Origin: Clostridiales bacterium
GTDB lineage: Bacteria > Bacillota > Clostridia > Christensenellales > Aristaeellaceae
DNA length: 6,748 bases
Direction: 5' to 3'
NCBI GenBank assembly: GCA_004555535.1
Contig: SFHU01000135.1
Span: forward strand, 1 to 6,748
Of this stretch, positions 5,238-6,748 are shown in pieces. Position 1 is the first letter of the stretch, and every line of letters begins with the position of its first letter. A model generated the notes under the pieces. The model searched no databases and was not told the DNA's origin. It worked only from the letters and a program-made list of their open reading frames with translations. A program made the translations under genes and the position numbers.

Positions 5238-6716
5238 ATGCAAGCCTACGACCTGTACAAGGATATTTCGGAGCGGACACAGGGGGACGTGTATATCGGC
5301 ATTGTCGGACCGGTCCGCACGGGTAAGTCGACCTTCATCCGGAATTTCATGGAGAAGCTCGTCATTCCGGGCATCGAAAACGCGCACATCCGCGCCAGAG
5401 CGCAGGATGAGCTGCCCCAGAGCGGCTCAGGCCGGACCATCATGACGACCAAGCCCGGCTTTGTGCCGGCGGAGGCGGTTGAAATCCGCCTTCCGGAGGA
5501 CAACAGGGTCCGGCTGCGGCTGATCGACAGCGTCGGCTATCTGGTCGACGGCGCGCTGGGCACGCAGGAGGGGGAGGCGCTGCGGATGGTCCGCACGCCC
5601 TGGTCGGAGGAGGAGATCCCCTTTGAGCAGGCGGCGGAGATCGGAACGCGCAGGGTGATCGGCGAGCACTCGACGATCGGTCTGGTCGTCACGACGGACG
5701 GCAGCGTCACAGAGCTTCCCCGCGCGGCGTATGTCCCGGCGGAGGCACGAGTGATCGGCGAACTCAAGGCGCTTGACAAGCCCTTTGCCGTGATCCTCAA
5801 CACGCAGACCCCCTCCGCAGGCAAGACGCAGAGCCTTCGGGCAGCGCTGGAATCCGACTACGGCGTGCCGGTCATTGCGATGAACGTCGAGCAGATGGAG
5901 GAGAGCGATATCCGCGGCGTGCTCGAGCGGGTACTGGGCCAGTTCCCGGTCGTCCGCTTGAGCGTGCAGACGCCCGAGTGGCTGGGTGCGCTGGACAACG
6001 AGCACTGGCTGGTCAAAAGCCTGCTGGACACGCTGACCGCCTCCGTGCCCGACAGTCTGCGCATGGAGGAGATGGCGCAGTTTGCGCAGGCGCTGACGCA
6101 GAACCCGTATGTGGAGAGCGCCTCCATGCGTCAGGCCGATCACGGCAGCGGCGAGGTGAGCCTGCAGATGCAGCTGGGAGAGGGCATGTTCAACCAGATC
6201 CTTGCCGAGCAATGCGGCACGGAGATCCGCAGCGATGCGCATCTGCTCTCGCTGCTGCGCGAGCTCGTGGAGGCGAAGCGGGAATACGACCATGTTGCCG
6301 CGGCGCTGCGCTCTGTCCGGGAGACGGGCTATGGCCTTGTGCCGCCGAAGCTGGATGAGCTGACGCTGCAGGAACCGGAGATCACCCAGCAGGGAGGCCG
6401 TTTCGGTGTGCGTCTGCGGGCCAGCGCGCCGAGCCTGCACCTGATCCGCGTGGACATCAAGACGGAGGTGTCGCCAGTCGTCGGAACGGAGCAGCAGTCG
6501 GAGGAGATGATCCGCTACCTGATGGAGGGCTTTGAGCAGGATCCGCAGAAGCTCTGGCAGAGCAATCTCTTCGGAAAGCCGCTCTCTGACCTCGTGCGGG
6601 AGGGACTCTCCAACAAGCTGATGCACATGCCTGCGGATACGCAGCTCAAGGTGCAGCAGACGCTTGAAAAAATCATCAACGAGGGAAGCGGCGGGATGTT
6701 CTGTATTCTGCTTTGA
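5238..6716 (+). CDS. spoIVA: Stage IV sporulation protein A, spore-coat morphogenetic ATPase
   Basis: SpoIVA is made in the mother cell, coats the outer forespore membrane, and uses ATP hydrolysis to polymerise into the basement layer on which the coat is built; it is also needed for cortex formation. The 492 residues from ATG 5238 equal the B. subtilis length, and the N-terminus MQAYDLYKDISERTQGDVYI is typical. Walker A is GPVRTGKST (24-32, Lys30). Walker B has Asp97 in LIDSVGY. The sensor threonines fall at 70 and 71 in TIMTTKP. These positions match the numbering of the characterised B. subtilis protein. The P-loop domain spans about residues 1-240, followed by a middle region and a conserved C-terminal region ending GGMFCILL; the C-terminal part of SpoIVA mediates membrane localisation through SpoVM in Bacillus. 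All key residues are intact. It follows the HtrA-like gene by 70 bases and has its own sigma-E-like promoter candidate. Here the upstream neighbour is a protease gene, not gpsA or yphE/yphF-type genes as in B. subtilis. Confidence 0.98.
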   Translation: MQAYDLYKDISERTQGDVYIGIVGPVRTGKSTFIRNFMEKLVIPGIENAHIRARAQDELPQSGSGRTIMTTKPGFVPAEAVEIRLPEDNRVRLRLIDSVGYLVDGALGTQEGEALRMVRTPWSEEEIPFEQAAEIGTRRVIGEHSTIGLVVTTDGSVTELPRAAYVPAEARVIGELKALDKPFAVILNTQTPSAGKTQSLRAALESDYGVPVIAMNVEQMEESDIRGVLERVLGQFPVVRLSVQTPEWLGALDNEHWLVKSLLDTLTASVPDSLRMEEMAQFAQALTQNPYVESASMRQADHGSGEVSLQMQLGEGMFNQILAEQCGTEIRSDAHLLSLLRELVEAKREYDHVAAALRSVRETGYGLVPPKLDELTLQEPEITQQGGRFGVRLRASAPSLHLIRVDIKTEVSPVVGTEQQSEEMIRYLMEGFEQDPQKLWQSNLFGKPLSDLVREGLSNKLMHMPADTQLKVQQTLEKIINEGSGGMFCILL

Positions 6717-6736
6717 AACCAACATAAAAAGCGAAC

Positions 6737-6748
6737 AGGAGTCTGTAT
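6737..6748 (+). promoter_or_regulatory. Ribosome binding site and probable start of the next gene at the window edge
   Basis: AGGAG (6737-6741) is followed after five bases by AT (6747-6748), the last two bases shown. If the next base is G, this is an ATG with the same spacing as the mutS2 site. No hairpin terminator is visible between the spoIVA stop (6716) and this point, so a co-directional gene downstream is likely. Its identity cannot be seen. Confidence 0.4.

Noticed and set aside
6703..6730. Possible sporulation promoter at the end of spoIVA (GTATTCT ... CATAAAAA)
   Set aside because: The spacing is about 13 bases, the -10 match is weak, and initiation would fall almost at the ribosome binding site of the next gene.
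1..6748. tRNA or rRNA genes, CRISPR arrays, transposons, attachment sites, or an undescribed multigene system
   Set aside because: No cloverleaf, tandem repeats, terminal inverted repeats or transposase motifs were seen, and the four genes account for nearly all of the DNA with recognisable families.

Overview
The window is a GC-rich, gene-dense stretch of bacterial chromosome. All four genes lie on the + strand. It comes from an endospore-forming member of the Bacillota (Firmicutes), most likely a high-GC Clostridia lineage. The evidence is a full-length SpoIVA, a protein confined to endospore formers, together with a MutS2 of Bacillus/Clostridium type and a clostridial-style U32/DUF3656 protein. 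Third codon positions are overwhelmingly G or C in every gene, and no segment differs in composition in a way that suggests recent transfer. Species or family cannot be fixed from the sequence alone.

Layout: (1) The 3' part of a U32-family gene (RlhA/YhbU-like, entering from before base 1) ends at 1537. (2) After a 59-base gap with a perfect 7-bp hairpin next to the ribosome binding site, mutS2 runs 1597-3969 (790 aa). (3) After a 52-base gap filled by a perfect 11-bp inverted repeat, a secreted or membrane-anchored HtrA-like serine protease with one PDZ domain runs 4022-5167 (381 aa). It has a complete His/Asp/Ser triad and a lipobox-like signal sequence. (4) After a 70-base gap holding a good sigma-E-type promoter candidate and an inverted repeat that can cover the ribosome binding site, spoIVA runs 5238-6716 (492 aa). 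(5) The last bases hold an AGGAG and an AT at the position where the next start codon would fall.

Functional reading: the first two genes are probably RNA/ribosome or DNA maintenance housekeeping functions. The U32 family includes tRNA- and rRNA-hydroxylation proteins, and MutS2 acts in recombination control and in rescue of collided ribosomes. The third is envelope protein quality control. The fourth builds the spore-coat basement layer in the mother cell. The spoIVA promoter suggests that this gene is switched on separately during sporulation even though it lies in a co-directional run.

No mobile element, CRISPR array, rRNA, tRNA or wholly novel gene system is visible. The most interesting signals are in the short gaps. 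All three contain an inverted repeat that touches or abuts the Shine-Dalgarno sequence. At spoIVA the upstream arm of the repeat sits inside the promoter spacer, so only read-through transcripts, not those from the sporulation promoter, could fold over the ribosome binding site. That is an inference from sequence and has not been tested.
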